From positions 2,802,694 through 2,866,693 of the forward strand of contig NW_017962913.1 of NCBI RefSeq assembly GCF_001661345.1: a stretch of 64,000 bases of DNA, written 5' to 3'. The notes beneath the pieces were generated by a model. The model saw nothing but the letters and a program-made list of their open reading frames with translations, did not search any database and had not been told where the DNA came from. The DNA is from Ascoidea rubescens DSM 1968 (lineage: Eukaryota; Ascomycota; Saccharomycetes; Ascoideales; Ascoideaceae). Numbering within the stretch: the stretch's first letter is position 1; the number at the start of each line of letters is the position of its first letter. A program made the position numbers and the translations under genes. Below, piece after piece: positions 21,701 to 31,138 of this stretch.

Positions 21701-22073
21701 GTGTTGACAGTTCATTTTGATCATCATCATCACCAATAAACTCATCTATTTCATTGAAAAGATCATCTAGACTCGTTGATTTTTCCGAAACATTGGCTGT
21801 AACAGGTGCTGTTAAGATCTCCTTCGTGATTTCAGTTGGACTTTCATCATCATTTGCATTTATTGTATCAATATTAGGAATACCAGTCTCATCCACCTGA
21901 GTTACTTGAGCATCAATCAGTTGAGGGTCATGTTGAATTTTCAGTAGTTGGGTATCGGTGTTGTGGCTGATAATTTGAGTTGGATCAAGATTAATTTTGG
22001 AATTGGAATTGAATATGATAGAGTTCAATGAAGAAAGAATAGAGCTCGAAGCATGAACAATCTGAGACTCCAT
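18756..22073 (-). CDS. MRC1: Mrc1/claspin, replication checkpoint mediator
   Basis: 1105 residues from ATG 22073. Very acidic, with long Glu/Asp/Lys tracts (KEEKEEKEEKEEE near residue 570) and scattered SQ/TQ sites suited to Mec1/ATR phosphorylation (ESQIV, DTQLL, DETQK, APTQV). A conserved MRC1-like block lies at about residues 780-880 (LKEFYNKENLSNDREYVSKL, RDGFGRGGIDDLDL). Mrc1 travels with the replication fork, couples polymerase epsilon to the CMG helicase, and relays Mec1 signals to Rad53. Length is close to the yeast protein (about 1,100). An ACGCGAAA element sits 80 bp upstream. Confidence 0.9.
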   Translation of the reverse strand: MESQIVHASSSILSSLNSIIFNSNSKINLDPTQIISHNTDTQLLKIQHDPQLIDAQVTQVDETGIPNIDTINANDDESPTEITKEILTAPVTANVSEKSTSLDDLFNEIDEFIGDDDDQNELSTLGKQYAKSNNIKLNNDIFSDNNTVVNEIDKPDVDNSTTFPSDKTILELLGEDTLNNNESLKRKEKTKKDATDEKLLARTIQEINLKRDLNFKPISNRAFTKEQLLAKLGFVNGKFVSPVKKTAKAPTTPVTKKVIDIDLSDEEPSDSEAKNNIPDTLKNNTLDSQILSNQKEQDKNTPFSIYKNKLKQSNPNNMINLDDSSSGSDSDSDSDDEFEKIPIKDKGFILAIKAKYLKKNQKNSPNSVLKKSVLLTENYSQRQKQREALSSLKQKHVSQVIQAKKLNQIAIENIENDVDDETSKVEDLLEKELERNRRIRKREKEEQKQRDLLYKNQILNKIDENEDEDEEDLNNDGNIYGVEEESDEEELALAELETDEENSEFESFVEDNDLDKDHQDLSNNDKIDKESDDEALINTRTNLVRNKRTKRKGVVFDDEDEDEEEKEEKEEKEEKEEEKDQNGNLDETQKDISSINLDNPTIADNSSYLTLGMSEKIKNIFGEDSLLNLAPTQVQYKSYSKKKILDHISENENDSGDKSDNEYEYEVDSTDVPTLDDKISASSKNTKNNKSSVYGVENEVEVEDISDTEDQNELLQKVKLAIKRQAQNELRNKIKKRELAKSGLGDIFEEEAIESDDEWHGIGGADRNDKDDFEMDSEDERMINDSKNINYNHDALKEFYNKENLSNDREYVSKLLNDIKTGKLRSRVNRDGFGRGGIDDLDLELSDDDDDELARFHRMKAERQRRKLLENNEMRNLAKNDKTKAFFESIAEDTNTDSLKIVFEDSLRNEFDNELGIEEEIIESGQLQEGADEQITADDKETSREGSTLKRSLTITDEDNGNQPIVKRRRIQITSEFVKKTLSFINNDDLATEEERYLQTEKLSLSQHNFKSQIEMKDEFAKIKERIRQKKLREEEYKRTKVHDIELGNESKKGIHKTRSIIENYKTFLSENKDFASEQITVNKNYKNANTNSASVMFLINKNKN

Positions 22074-22152
22074 TATCACGACAACCTTCTACTGCTGGTT
22101 CTTCGTTTTTATGTTTCTCTTCTTCCTCTTCCTCTTCTTGTTTTATAAACAA

Positions 22153-22160
22153 ACGCGAAA
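22153..22160. promoter_or_regulatory. ACGCGAAA, MBF/SBF-like element upstream of MRC1
   Basis: ACGCGAAA combines the ACGCG core of the MluI cell-cycle box with the CGAAA end of the SCB. It lies 80 bp upstream of the MRC1 ATG. G1/S expression of MRC1 via MBF is known in budding yeast. One site only, so a tentative call. Confidence 0.4.
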
Positions 22161-22289
22161 CTTTAATAGAAAAATACTCTGGAGCCAGTTTTGTGGGTTG
22201 ATTCCGCTTTGGGACGTCTGTGAAAAAAGTGGATAAAGAAAAAAGAAGAAGTGTTTTTATTGGATGAGAGGCGTTTGCGCGAGATTAAC

Positions 22290-24797
22290 ATGAAAGGACT
22301 ACGAACTGGTTCTTTTGCTCGCACTAAGGTATGTTACAAGCTCCAGCAGAATAAGAGTTCTTCTTTGACTCTTGGTGGCTTCAGACTGAGGCTCAGACCC
22401 TATGCACACATCTTTAGAAGCTATTCTTCCTCCCTTCAATCTAAGCAGCCTCAGAATACACCAATCCCATCAACAGACTCGAGAAAGACCAGTTCAGAAT
22501 TGTTCGATCTCTGGTCGCCTCTTCTATTGAAGTCCCTTGATAGTCTATTGATTGATGATTTGCTTTCGATTAGGAAATCAAACTCAATTATTATTAGTGA
22601 TATAAATGGATTTTTAGCTAAATTGAATCAAAATTTGAAACTTTTGAAACAAATCGAAAATTTGGACATAACTAGCAATTCCATCGATGGGAAGCATAAT
22701 CTTTTAATCATTTATGAGAAATTATTTTTCATTCTACGATTAATATCCTCTATTTATTCATCAATTGACAGCTCCACTAAAAGTCAAATTCAAAATAACT
22801 CTCAAAGCACAAATTATAATCTCATCAATTTGATTGTTTTAAATTACGCAGAAAAATCCATAAATTTTTACTTAAAGCATCATTCATTAGATAAGGATAA
22901 CCACAATCAATATTTAACCTCGTTGCATTCGATATTATCAATTTCAACAGATTTGATTTCAAACTCAAATTCATTTATAAATGTTTCTATTTTGCAAAAC
23001 CATTTAAATACTATAATAGAAAATTTAGCCTCAATGCAAAATGTTTCCAATAATTTCGATTTTCTTGTTTTGAATTTTGAAAAATTAAGGATTTCTTTAT
23101 TATGTGATTATTATAAAAATTTAAACCAATACAATTTATTAATTAACCATTTCTGGCATTCATATAATTATTTAAACTCAAACTATTCTAATTTGTTAAG
23201 CAATGACACTTTTTACATTTTAAATTCAATATTGAAATTAAATCAAATTATTGACTATTCATTGATTAAAAATGACTCTCTGACTGTTTTACAGCTTTTA
23301 AATTTATTACATTCAAAAAATTCATTAAACGATTACTCTTCAATGCACCAATATTCATTAATCAAAATCTTAAATTATTCTTTAATTTATGATTATTATC
23401 AAATTTTGAAATTTCTTATTATTCACGATTTCAAATTAATTCAATCTCAAAATAAAGAAATTTTAACAAAAATGTTATTATTATTGGCTAAAAATAACGA
23501 TTCAATTTTACTTCAAAAGATCTCTGAATTAATTCCAAAGGAAAAACTGAAAAAAAATTTAAAAGATTTGAATTTTTCAAAATTTTATAACATTTCCTAT
23601 TATTTACAAGCGAATTTATCCTTTTCTTCATTTATTGATCCAAATTTTTTTATTACCAATTCATTTATAACTAACGAAAATAAAACTTCAGTTTTTACAA
23701 TTGAAGATTTTAACCCAACTGATAGTATGCATTTTAAATCATTGATTTATGATAATATTTTAAATTTAAAACAAAATTTTCAAAAAATTGATGAATTAAT
23801 TCAAAGTGGTCAAACTATAAATTCTAATGATATTGAATTTCTAAATATCTATTACAACTTAACGTCAAAAAGAATTGACAATAGAATAATGATTACTGAT
23901 TATGATAATGATCTAAACTATGTTCTTAACTCACAAATCAAGGACATCATTAAACAAAATAGTTTAAAAAATAAAATAAAAACTGGTATAAAAGACTTTA
24001 AATACAACGGGCCTAGTTCAAAATCTGAATTGGAAGCATTTAGAAGACCCAGAGTTTATAATGAGTTTTATACTCAATATATAATCAATGAAATATTGCC
24101 TCTGTTGAATACTAAGCATGCCAAATTTCTATTTCTTTATAATTTATTGCAATCTTGTGTTGTATCTAGTAGTTTCAATCAAGTTTTAACGTGTTGGTAT
24201 TTAAACATTCCTCATAATGAACAGATTTTTGGTAACAAAGATAATTTATCGTCATATATTAGTCTAATTCTAAAATCCATGGGAAAGGAAATTGAATATT
24301 ATTGGAATGATTTGCTTATAAGCAATGAATTTTTCAAACTAATTAAAAAAAGAAACCAGAAAAGTAATGGGGGTAAAGTTGAAATAGCTATTTACTATAA
24401 ATTGATCAATTTTTCGATTTCTGTTTTCCAGAATTCAATGAAAGTAGATGAAAAGGGAGACTCTGATAAAGCTGATGTATCATTTAGAAGCATATTGTTT
24501 TACTTGACCAGTTATTTTGAAGATTATTGTTATAATGATGAAAATCGTTCAATTGATTTAAAAATCAAGTATCTTATTAATAAACTACATGCGTTTTTGT
24601 TAAAAAATCGAAATCTGGTAATTTTTGTTGACATTTTGAGAACTTTGGTTAGAGATAATCAAAGAGTTCATGAAAAAAGTTTAGATAAAAACAAATTTCC
24701 ATCATATGAATTGAGATCAATATGTCTGAATGAGAAAGCTGATTTTGATCTTTTAGATAAAATAATAATCATTAATGAAGATATTATCGATGAATGA
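22290..24797 (+). CDS. Predicted mitochondrial protein, PPR-like gene-expression factor candidate
   Basis: 835 residues from ATG 22290; an earlier in-frame start is a GTG. Residues 1-50 are Arg-rich with no acid and end with a typical FRSYSSS cleavage-like segment, a strong mitochondrial presequence. The mature part is helical, rich in Leu, Asn, Ile and Tyr, with repeated helical-hairpin spacing such as FLNIYYNLTSKRID. It resembles fast-evolving yeast translational activators or RNA-stability factors (the Pet111, Sov1, Cbp1 kind), but I cannot assign an orthologue. Divergent from MRC1 with 216 bp between starts. Contains more CTG codons than most genes here. Confidence 0.6.
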   Translation: MKGLRTGSFARTKVCYKLQQNKSSSLTLGGFRLRLRPYAHIFRSYSSSLQSKQPQNTPIPSTDSRKTSSELFDLWSPLLLKSLDSLLIDDLLSIRKSNSIIISDINGFLAKLNQNLKLLKQIENLDITSNSIDGKHNLLIIYEKLFFILRLISSIYSSIDSSTKSQIQNNSQSTNYNLINLIVLNYAEKSINFYLKHHSLDKDNHNQYLTSLHSILSISTDLISNSNSFINVSILQNHLNTIIENLASMQNVSNNFDFLVLNFEKLRISLLCDYYKNLNQYNLLINHFWHSYNYLNSNYSNLLSNDTFYILNSILKLNQIIDYSLIKNDSLTVLQLLNLLHSKNSLNDYSSMHQYSLIKILNYSLIYDYYQILKFLIIHDFKLIQSQNKEILTKMLLLLAKNNDSILLQKISELIPKEKLKKNLKDLNFSKFYNISYYLQANLSFSSFIDPNFFITNSFITNENKTSVFTIEDFNPTDSMHFKSLIYDNILNLKQNFQKIDELIQSGQTINSNDIEFLNIYYNLTSKRIDNRIMITDYDNDLNYVLNSQIKDIIKQNSLKNKIKTGIKDFKYNGPSSKSELEAFRRPRVYNEFYTQYIINEILPLLNTKHAKFLFLYNLLQSCVVSSSFNQVLTCWYLNIPHNEQIFGNKDNLSSYISLILKSMGKEIEYYWNDLLISNEFFKLIKKRNQKSNGGKVEIAIYYKLINFSISVFQNSMKVDEKGDSDKADVSFRSILFYLTSYFEDYCYNDENRSIDLKIKYLINKLHAFLLKNRNLVIFVDILRTLVRDNQRVHEKSLDKNKFPSYELRSICLNEKADFDLLDKIIIINEDIIDE

Positions 24798-25154
24798 AAA
24801 TTTGTTGTTTAAATTTTGGAATATATCAAAAATGGGTTGTTTTTTTGTTATTGCGATTCCATTAATGAACTATGGTAAAATATTGTACTTGCTCCTCTTA
24901 AGGAGAATTATATGGTGTATATAATTGAATTTATTACTTAAAACCTCAAAGGAAAAACGAACTGTATAAAGTCTAACTATCAGCTAGTAAACCCAAAAGA
25001 AAACATATAAAGAAGCACTAAATAAAAAGTAAAAAAAAATAAGCATAACCAAAATCATTTAAAACAAAAAAAAAGAGAACAAGAGAGGGAGAGATCATTA
25101 TATTAAAATGGATTGGAAAGAAAAAAAGACAAATTTAAAGAGAAGATAAAAAAT
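24798..25154. other. Convergent 3' region
   Basis: 357 bp, A-rich toward the right (AAAAAGAGAACAAG tracts), between the stops of the mitochondrial gene and the unknown gene. No feature beyond probable 3' ends. Confidence 0.5.
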
Positions 25155-26150
25155 TTAGAATTCTATTTCTCTTTTCTTAGATGGGATTTTTGCTTTTTTT
25201 TTTTTGAATAAGAAAGTGTTTTTGAATATATTAATAAAAGATTTGGGAGATAACAAAAATATGAATTCAATCAATTCGATTGCCACTTCGCTCAGCAATT
25301 TGCTAAGTTCATCTTGTTCTTCTTTATCTTGTTTTTGTTCTTGCTCTTGTTCTTCTCCTTCTCCTTCTTTATACTCTTCACTTGTTCGATTGTTGATTTG
25401 ATTGTTATTATTTATCTGAGTGTGACTATGATTATTTTGATTTCTGATATAATCGATATTACGTTGAGTTAAAGAATTTAAATCGTTTCTGTTGTTTGTA
25501 TTAATATTTGAATTCCAAACTAATTCAAAATCATTATCATTACTATTATCATTATCGGTATCGTTATTTATTAATCTTATTTCGGATCGATCTTGATTCA
25601 TTGAGTTTCTTTTAATTTTAATCAATTCAACCAATTTTATAATTTTAGTTATTAGGACCTTAAATCTGATAATTATAATAAAATGGTTAACAAATTTGAA
25701 AAAAGAGTTTAATTTTTGTCTTTTTTTCTTGTTTTTAAAGAGAAATTCGAATATATAACAGAAAAATTCCAAGATATTTAATATAGTCTCTTCAAATTCA
25801 TAATCCTTTAACTTCAAAATACTGTATAGTCTTAAAACAATATTTCTTATAGTAAACTGTTTTCTTAGTAGGGTATAATAGAACATCAAGCTGTGAGCAG
25901 CAGGTAATTTCGTCACTGGGATTGAATCATTGGTAAGTTCATTGTCATTAAAGCGAGGATTGCAGCCGTTGTTCATGCTGTTGAGAGTGGAATTGTTGGA
26001 AGAGCTAAAGCTGTCACTGACATTAGTGATTGAACTGGATCTGGATAAAGAGAGGTTTGAAGCTGATAGCAGGTCCATTTTGAACTTGGGGGTGTCCTTG
26101 AACTGTTGAGAATAGTCGTCGAAACCAGTAAGCTCGCTTAACCAATTCAT
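25155..26150 (-). CDS. Unknown protein with hydrophobic/basic central region
   Basis: 331 residues from ATG 26150 (MNWLSELTGFDDYSQQF). An earlier in-frame ATG at 26300 would add 50 hydrophobic residues, but that stretch overlaps likely promoter sequence. I do not recognise the family. Visible: a Ser/Asn-rich N-terminus, a helical and basic-hydrophobic middle (LLRKQFTIRNIVLRLYSILK, then FCYIFEFLFKNKKKRQK and HFIIIIRFKVLITKIIKLVE), an acidic Gln/Glu tract (EEQEQEQKQDKEEQDE), and a hydrophobic stretch (ELIEFIFLLSPKSFINIFK) before a Lys-rich end. Membrane-associated, perhaps through amphipathic helices. It lies 3' of catalase on the same strand; a peroxisomal role is only a guess from that. Confidence 0.55.
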   Translation of the reverse strand: MNWLSELTGFDDYSQQFKDTPKFKMDLLSASNLSLSRSSSITNVSDSFSSSNNSTLNSMNNGCNPRFNDNELTNDSIPVTKLPAAHSLMFYYTLLRKQFTIRNIVLRLYSILKLKDYEFEETILNILEFFCYIFEFLFKNKKKRQKLNSFFKFVNHFIIIIRFKVLITKIIKLVELIKIKRNSMNQDRSEIRLINNDTDNDNSNDNDFELVWNSNINTNNRNDLNSLTQRNIDYIRNQNNHSHTQINNNNQINNRTSEEYKEGEGEEQEQEQKQDKEEQDELSKLLSEVAIELIEFIFLLSPKSFINIFKNTFLFKKKKAKIPSKKREIEF

Positions 26151-26510
26151 ATCGCCTGTTACAGTAAGTGTTGAAATTCGCAGACTCACAAGCTTGTGGT
26201 GGAAGAGAAGGAGAAGCGTTGTTTTCCCCAGCATCAACTGCCCAAAAATGGATAAGTGGTGAAGAAAGAGAAACATGATACCAGAGAGATGGAGCACCAT
26301 CCTTGCATGTGATTATTGGGCGCCAGCGAGAGGGGTATTCTTAAACGCATAATGCCGCTTTGGGAACACAACGCGTAGTGCTGATTTAGGGAGAGAGGCG
26401 CATACTGCTGGTTTGGGGAACAGTGGTTTGTATTAGTGCTGTGGAGGAATTATGTAAATGCTATAAAAAAGAATATTAAGGAACATTAAACAAGAGCAGA
26501 GAGGTGATAC
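26151..26510. other. Intergenic: catalase 3' end and promoter of the unknown gene
   Basis: 360 bp. A GC-rich part (26320-26430) has three imperfect 23-24 bp repeats, one carrying ACGCGT. Confidence 0.5.
26346..26422. repeat. Three imperfect direct repeats with an MluI box
   Basis: Copies begin CGCATAATGC (26346), CGCGTAGTGC (26372) and CGCATACTGC (26399), each followed by a T-rich then GGGA/GGGGA end. Spacing is 26-27 bp. The middle copy contains ACGCGT (26371-26376), the MCB cell-cycle element. Confidence 0.6.
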
Positions 26511-28049
26511 TTACAATTTGTTGGAGTATGGACACTTACCAGTACGAGGGGACAACTCGAGCATCTCCTTCTTGATTTCATTGGCAAGATTTTCGTCGAC
26601 TTTAGCAAACATCCTAATCACCTTATCTTGGATATCACGTCTGGCGCTTGAGACATGTGTAGCAACATTGTGGGCCAAAGCCTTTTGTTGGCCAGGTTGT
26701 TTTGATAGGATTTTTTGATACAAAATTCTTGGTTGAACATAGTCAATGTCACCAACAACATCCCAATGAAATGGCAAGGCAGGGCCAGACCAGACTTCCT
26801 GGTGTTGTTGATGTTTGACATCGCTTCTGAAGGCAACTGGCATATCGCTGGCTAAATAATTGGGCATTGAGCCATAGTTTCCATTAACTTGCATAGCACC
26901 ATCACGAAGAGTTGGATTGATGCCTCTTGAAGCATATGGGCAATTGACAGGAATTTGATTGTAATTGACACCCAATCTATGACGTTGAGTATCAGGATAT
27001 GAAAATAATCTGGATTGCAAAACAGGATCAGCAGAAGGTTCCTGGTATGGAACAGTGTGAGATGGGGAGAAAGCAACTTGCTCTACTTCTGCAAAATAGT
27101 TTTCTGGGTTTTTATTGAGAACCAATTTACCAACTCTACGTAGTGGGAATTCTTTGTGGGACCAGACTTTAGTTAGGTCAAAGACAGAAAAAGGCAAAGT
27201 TTTGCTTTGTTTTTCGGTCATATATTGGATATAAACAGTCCATGATGGGAAGTTTTCCTTTTCAATTTCATTAAATAAATCTTCTTGAGCAAAATCTGGA
27301 TTAGTACCGCCTAATTCTGATGCTTGTTCGTTATTGAGATTTTTAATTCCTTGGTCGTTGATTAAATGAACTTGAACATAATACCAATCGCCATTTTTAT
27401 TTGACCATTTGTAGGAATGACCAGAGTAACCATTCATGTTACGGTAAGAAGCAGGAGTGCCACGATCAGAAAAAAGGATACAAACTTGGTGAATAGCTTC
27501 TTGATTGCTGGTTAAATAATCCCAAAACATAGTAGCATCTTTTAGGTTGGTTTGAGGGTTTCTCTTTTGAGTGTGAATGAAATGAGGAAATTTACTTGGG
27601 TTTCTGATAAAGAAAACTGGAGTGTTGTTATAAACCCAATCTAAATTACCTTCTTCAGTATAAAATTTGGTGGAAAAGCCTCTTGGGTCTCTTGCACTAT
27701 CAGCAGAACCCTTTTCACCACCAACGGTTGAAAATCTAGTAAAAGTCTTTGTTTTCTTACCAACTTTATTAAACATTGCTGAACCACAGATATCAGTTAT
27801 ATCATCAGTTACTTCAAAGTAACCATAAGCACCGGAGCCCTTAGCGTGGACAACTCTTTCAGGAATTCTTTCTCTATCAAAGTGAGCTAAACTGTCGATT
27901 AAAGTGAAATCTTGCAATAATAAAGGGCCGAATTTACCCACTCTTTGAGTTGCAAAAGCATCAGCAAGTGGGGCACCCTGAGATGTTGAATAAATAGGAG
28001 CATTGTTATTGTTATTGTTATTGTTATTATTATTATTATTATAAGCCAT
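26511..28049 (-). CDS. CTA1: Peroxisomal catalase
   Basis: 512 residues. Catalytic block FDRERIPERVVHAKGSGA with distal His68, then NNTPVFF with the active-site Asn, and the proximal haem ligand block RLFSYPDTQRHRLG with Tyr. It ends in CPYSNKL, where NKL fits a PTS1 peroxisomal signal. The enzyme dismutates hydrogen peroxide, mainly that made by peroxisomal oxidases. Odd feature: 13 consecutive Asn at residues 4-16, coded by a mixed AAT/AAC run, ahead of the normal APIYSTSQGAPL start. A TATATATA lies at 28204-28211, 155 bp upstream of the ATG, in a 1.2 kb 5' region, which fits a strongly regulated gene. Confidence 0.97.
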   Translation of the reverse strand: MAYNNNNNNNNNNNNNAPIYSTSQGAPLADAFATQRVGKFGPLLLQDFTLIDSLAHFDRERIPERVVHAKGSGAYGYFEVTDDITDICGSAMFNKVGKKTKTFTRFSTVGGEKGSADSARDPRGFSTKFYTEEGNLDWVYNNTPVFFIRNPSKFPHFIHTQKRNPQTNLKDATMFWDYLTSNQEAIHQVCILFSDRGTPASYRNMNGYSGHSYKWSNKNGDWYYVQVHLINDQGIKNLNNEQASELGGTNPDFAQEDLFNEIEKENFPSWTVYIQYMTEKQSKTLPFSVFDLTKVWSHKEFPLRRVGKLVLNKNPENYFAEVEQVAFSPSHTVPYQEPSADPVLQSRLFSYPDTQRHRLGVNYNQIPVNCPYASRGINPTLRDGAMQVNGNYGSMPNYLASDMPVAFRSDVKHQQHQEVWSGPALPFHWDVVGDIDYVQPRILYQKILSKQPGQQKALAHNVATHVSSARRDIQDKVIRMFAKVDENLANEIKKEMLELSPRTGKCPYSNKL

Positions 28050-29257
28050 TGTTTATCTAGGTTAAATAAGATCAAATGAGAAGTAATTAGATGGGATAAT
28101 ATGATATAATAATATATGAACCTTGGAAAAAATTAAACGAATTTTAAAAAAAGGTCTAAAGTTGATTAGTAGCAGTCTCCGGAAATAAAGAGCAAAGTGG
28201 AGGTATATATACAGTCTAAGAGGAAAATAAGGAATTGGGTAGAAAAAAAAGAAGAGAAATAAAAAGCAAAACTCTAATGGAGGATATAAAAAAAAAGCAT
28301 CTGAAAAATGAAATCAGCGGGGAGAAATAATTTTTTTTATGATAAAAAAATAAGTTAAAATAAGCAAATTGAAAACATGCAGAAAAAGTATAAAAAAAGA
28401 GCAAAATAATTGTGAAATAAAAGCGGTATAAGTGTGAAAACAATGATCCAGAACAAGTTTTGATAACAAACAATGTTTTGGAGGGAGTTGTTTGGGCAAT
28501 TAGCTCAATTCAGGACCTTAGTAATAGCAAGGACATAGTTTTTGCGAGCAAGTTTCCATTTGGACAGAGGAAGAGAAGAAGCAATGAATGTTTCTTTTAA
28601 CAGGCGATTCAAATGATGGTTTGATATTGATTTGCTCCTGTTTTGATAGCGTTTTGATAGTGATTTGATCAATCGGTTGTTGAAGCAAGAATCTGGGAAT
28701 TGGCCAATCACAACAACGGAATTACAAATGGTGTCTGCTTGCTGAACGGACTTCCCGATAAAGCAGGTTGGTGCGAGGGAGATTGCGCCTGCCCCAAAAA
28801 GAAAAGTTATCCAAAGAGCCAAAGGAGCAAGACGCTGCTTAGAGAGGTTTTAAAGAGATGTTGGTGAGGGCTAAAGCTAGGGCTAAAGCTATGGCTTGAG
28901 CCATGGCTTCCAAGAGCAGAAAGCAGAGTGATCCAAGGTTGAGGATGCTGGTGCACCAGAAGCAGCAGCTGGAGTACTCCGGTTCTCCAGGGTGTCCCAC
29001 ACTGTCCTCCCAATCTACTTTACAGTTGAAATAACCGGCAAAGCGAAACAGCAAGCAAAACAATACACAAAGGGTAAATCCGATCAATCAACAATTTGAG
29101 ACGAGTGTTTATTGGAATATACATTTAGAATTATACATTTAGAATCTACGAAAAACCTACAAAGAACTTATGAGTAATCTATTTAGTATCTATTTAGGGC
29201 TATATGGATTGATGAGGAATATGAATTTGTTGAAGATACGTCATATGGAAATATGAA
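28050..29257. other. Long 5' region of catalase
   Basis: 1208 bp between the catalase ATG and the RCF3 stop. AT-rich for the first 450 bp with TATATATA at 28204-28211; GC-richer from about 28700 to 29050. Short hydrophobic frames on the - strand (for example 28505-28822) overlap one another and show no conserved domain, so I take this as promoter. Confidence 0.5.
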
Positions 29258-29641
29258 TTATTTTTCGAGATTTTCGACTAGCTTGATCAGCTCCAATTGC
29301 GAAACAGTTAATACAGTTTTATCGTTGTAATCGATAAAAATACCATTCTCAGCAGCGTCATTTAGCAACTTTCTCTTTTTTTCCTGTTGCTCCAAAAGCA
29401 TTCTATCACTAAAGACAACTAGATGCCTATCAGCCCAAAACACTGCACCCATTGACACCCAGCTAACATGCCAAAAACACTTGATGGGTATTCTGAGATT
29501 TTTCCAGGTTGGCCACATGTATCTGAGCATCACTGAGCCTGTAAGGCCTATAAGGCCTCCTTTGATGGCGCCGGTGAATGAGGTAAGAAGAAGTTCTTTT
29601 GACAACGTCTTGGTGTTCTCTGATTCTCTAGATCTTGCCAT
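29258..29641 (-). CDS. RCF3: Respiratory supercomplex factor Rcf3
   Basis: 127 residues. The core matches my memory of yeast Rcf3 (YBR255C-A) closely: GAIKGGLIGLTGSVMLR, then FWHVSWVSMGAVFWADRHL, then LLEQQEKKRKLLNDAAENGI and FID. Two membrane segments at about residues 20-42 and 52-72. Rcf3 and the N-terminal half of Rcf2 associate with cytochrome c oxidase in the mitochondrial inner membrane and modulate its activity. The tail is somewhat longer than in S. cerevisiae (YNDKTVLTVSQLELIKLVEN). Divergent with SLM1/2, 416 bp apart. Confidence 0.88.
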   Translation of the reverse strand: MARSRESENTKTLSKELLLTSFTGAIKGGLIGLTGSVMLRYMWPTWKNLRIPIKCFWHVSWVSMGAVFWADRHLVVFSDRMLLEQQEKKRKLLNDAAENGIFIDYNDKTVLTVSQLELIKLVENLEK

Positions 29642-30057
29642 TTTTCATGCCTGGTCCAACCTCCAACAGTTCTTTCCTGGCAGCAGAACAGTAACTACAA
29701 TAGCCAAAAGTTGTCTTTCTTTGCTCTGGTCTTCGTTCTGGTCTTCGCTCTTCACCCATCTTCCTCAAGTGTATTCCCAGATAAAAGTCGAATCCCGAGC
29801 TCAGATCCCACCCCGAGTCACGTGCGGCTCTGGGACAACGGGTGTTATATTTAGCCCATCCAGGCCCTGAGCGATTTACACAAACACCAAGCGCACCTCA
29901 CACAGCTGCTTGGGAGCAGGATCAGGAAGCACGAAGATTGGCTTGGTTCAAAAAGCAACTTTTGCCTGTGTATATATATCCCACGTCTCCCTATTTCATT
30001 TCGTTTCATCTTTTGTCTTTCAATGGTCAACAAGAAAAGCATTGACAGGAATCAACA
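29642..30057. other. Divergent promoter, RCF3 / SLM
   Basis: 416 bp, GC-rich in the middle (29790-29930). Contains TCACGTG and a TATATATA (about 29970) ahead of SLM. Confidence 0.6.
29818..29824. promoter_or_regulatory. TCACGTG, Cbf1-type E-box
   Basis: Sits midway between the RCF3 and SLM starts, about 180 and 240 bp from them. Cbf1 binds TCACGTG in yeasts and controls respiratory genes in several lineages. Motif only. Confidence 0.4.
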
Positions 30058-31106
30058 ATGTCTAACAATTTTAGTTCCAAAACTTCAGTTACTAATTCTG
30101 TGTTTTATTTGCAGCACAATGTTTTGACCGTCAAGAAGTTGATGAGATTGATCTTACCAATCAATGACTTTAATTCGCCATATTTCACAAACAACATACC
30201 ATCAAAGAATGCGAGGCCCATTGAAAAATTGGTAAAAAGATTAAATAACTGGAAAAAATTGATTGGTTTTTTGGTCAATTATTTCACTCAAATTTCCTAC
30301 AATTTTAAAACCTTGGCTAGCTTTAATAATAACTTGACTCAAGGTGTATTAAATAATCGTAAAAGTGACGATGATGAGGATAACGAAAATACTTTTAATT
30401 ACAATTATAGTGATGCAGATAATTATAACAATAATAATAACAATAACGATAACATTTCTATAAATATGTTTAATAATGACACAGATATCTCTCTTAATAA
30501 TATTAAAAAAAATTACTTTTCCAATGGCATTAACAAATTGAACAAAAATTTGAACAACTACCATAAAAATCAAAGCAAAATTTATCACGAGAATTATAAA
30601 ACAATCTCCAAAATTTTAATTCCAAACTTGAATAATTTGAATGAGATTATTTCCATGAAAATTAAAGAAATTAAAATTTTATCAAATGATTTTGCTAATC
30701 ACAATATCAACAGGGAAATTGCTTTAACTGGACAAAGATTGACTGATTATTTATCCTCGATATTTGAATTGAAAACCAACAAAATCATTCTTAAAAACAA
30801 TAAAAACAATAACAGTAATGATAAAACTTCTTTATCAACTGGACATCAGAAATCCGTATCTTCAACATCATTGAAATCATTTTCTTCATTGTCTTCTTCC
30901 ACGGATGAAATTGATAATATTAACATTATTGGTAAGGATCCATATCTTTTAAAATTAAATTTGGATTTGCAATTGAAAAATCAAATTTTAGAAGAAAATT
31001 ATTTGATTGAAGCATATGAAAACATTCAAAAAAATGGTTCTGAATTGGACCGAATTATTTTTCAAGAGATTCAAGATAATTTGAATTTATATTTAACGTT
31101 AATTGA

Positions 31107-31138
<32 letters not shown>

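Noticed and set aside
22320-22345. GTATGT near the start of the mitochondrial gene as an intron donor
   Set aside because: No TACTAAC or acceptor nearby, and the frame is open through it with a good presequence.
28505-29087. Overlapping hydrophobic - strand frames upstream of catalase
   Set aside because: They overlap each other in different frames and lack conserved features; promoter is the simpler reading.
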